Source: Candidatus Poseidoniaceae archaeon (lineage in GTDB: Archaea; Thermoplasmatota; Poseidoniia; Poseidoniales; Poseidoniaceae). From it: a DNA stretch of 16,737 bases. The notes below the pieces were generated by a model. The model was not told where the DNA came from. It saw nothing but the letters and a program-made list of their open reading frames with translations, and ran no database searches. Location: assembly GCA_013330285.1 (NCBI GenBank), contig DUIP01000098.1, positions 1-16,737 on the forward strand, written 5' to 3'. This document shows, one piece after another, positions 16,412 through 16,737 of this stretch (positions within the stretch are counted from its first letter, which is position 1; each line of letters opens with the position of its first letter). Position numbers and translations under genes: made by a program.

Positions 16412-16487
16412 TGGTGGACGTAGTGGGATTTGAACCCACGACATCTTGGTTGCAAACCAAGCACTCTTCCAACTGAGCTATACGCCC
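16412..16487 (-). tRNA. tRNA-Ala (UGC)
   Basis: The minus strand folds as a complete tRNA without intron. The acceptor is GGGCGTA/TACGTCC, with the G3-U70 pair that is the main identity element for alanyl-tRNA synthetase. The D stem is GCTC/GAGT. The anticodon stem is CTTGG/CCAAG around loop TTTGCAA, anticodon TGC at 16452-16454. The T arm is GTGGG-TTCAAAT-CCCAC. The discriminator is A, and CCA is encoded at 16412-16414, unlike in the tRNA-Met of this window. It lies 64 nt downstream of purA on the same strand and may share its transcript. Confidence 0.97.
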
Positions 16488-16551
16488 CTGTAAGCCGACG
16501 GTTGAGCCTCACCTTTTTGAGTCTTCACCTTGAACTGACTGTGAGAAATCC

Positions 16552-16737
16552 TCAACTCGCCATGTCAATGGTAGCGTCACGATCTGGTCCAACACCAATG
16601 CTGGTGCATGGAACGCCGACCAACGCCTCAATTTTCTTGATGTAGAGTTGTGCTGCAGAAGGCAGGGTTGAGTAGCCAGCCCCCTCTTCGTTTGCCTTCT
16701 TGGCAATACCCAGCCATTCTTGCAAGGAGTGTCCAGG
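16552..16737 (-). CDS. purA: Adenylosuccinate synthase, C-terminal part (cut by window edge)
   Basis: The last 61 codons of a gene enter from the right edge and end in TGA at 16552-16554. The translated end contains [16 protein letters not shown] and then [11 protein letters not shown], the usual C-terminal pattern of adenylosuccinate synthase (LP-x-x-x-x-YI-x-x-IE, GVP, GPDR). The enzyme joins IMP and aspartate with GTP in the first step from IMP to AMP. Catalytic and GTP-binding residues are in the missing N-terminal part, so completeness cannot be judged. The visible end is intact with no frameshift. Confidence 0.88.
   Translation of the reverse strand, partial: PGHSLQEWLGIAKKANEEGAGYSTLPSAAQLYIKKIEALVGVPCTSIGVGPDRDATIDMAS

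Noticed and set aside
1..16737. CRISPR array, insertion sequence or integration site
   Set aside because: No regularly spaced identical direct repeats, transposase or integrase frames, or flanking target duplications are visible. The repeats present are coding modules inside two genes.

Overview
The window looks like a chromosomal segment from a mesophilic, planktonic-type euryarchaeon, most likely in or near Marine Group II (Candidatus Poseidoniales, Thermoplasmatota). This is inference, not a database result. It rests on an archaeal replication factor C small subunit, an elongator tRNA-Met whose intron folds into a canonical archaeal bulge-helix-bulge splice motif, GGTGA-type ribosome binding sites, a moderate-GC genome, and very large secreted proteins built from DNRLRE-like and Ig-like modules. 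A bacterial-type PurA C-terminus and an APC permease are also present, which suits a lineage with many bacterial-like metabolic genes.

Layout: (1) 69-195, intron-containing tRNA-Met(CAU) on the minus strand. (2) 295-1221, an unrecognised membrane protein with three N-terminal transmembrane helices and an outside domain. (3) 1457-2410, rfcS on the minus strand, convergent with the previous gene and divergent from the next. (4) 2560-14566, a probable three-gene plus-strand operon: a giant surface protein of about 3056 residues, a second surface protein of 879 residues starting 39 nt later, and a 51-codon hydrophobic ORF starting 1 nt after the second stop behind a GGTGA box. (5) 14603-16225, an APC amino acid permease on the minus strand with a calmodulin-like EF-hand pair fused to its C-terminus. 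(6) 412-487 of the 16-kb block (16412-16487), tRNA-Ala(UGC) with encoded CCA. (7) 16552-16737, the C-terminal 61 codons of purA, cut by the window edge.

The most interesting system is the surface operon. The giant protein alternates seven DNRLRE-like modules with six Fn3-like modules at about 970-nt spacing, then carries eight Ig-like repeats, one transmembrane helix and an acidic, proline-rich, tryptophan-rich cytoplasmic tail. Its neighbour has the same plan without the DNRLRE/Fn3 part: signal peptide, eight Ig-like repeats, one transmembrane helix, acidic tail. Both tails end with the same short motif, W-x3-E-[ND]-G-[ST]-W. I infer a paired surface structure in which long and short stalks share a common inner-face partner that reads this motif. 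The micro-ORF that follows could be a small membrane component of the same assembly.

Sequence between genes is short throughout; no gene-free stretch exceeds 300 bases. I see no CRISPR array, insertion sequence, rRNA or replication origin.
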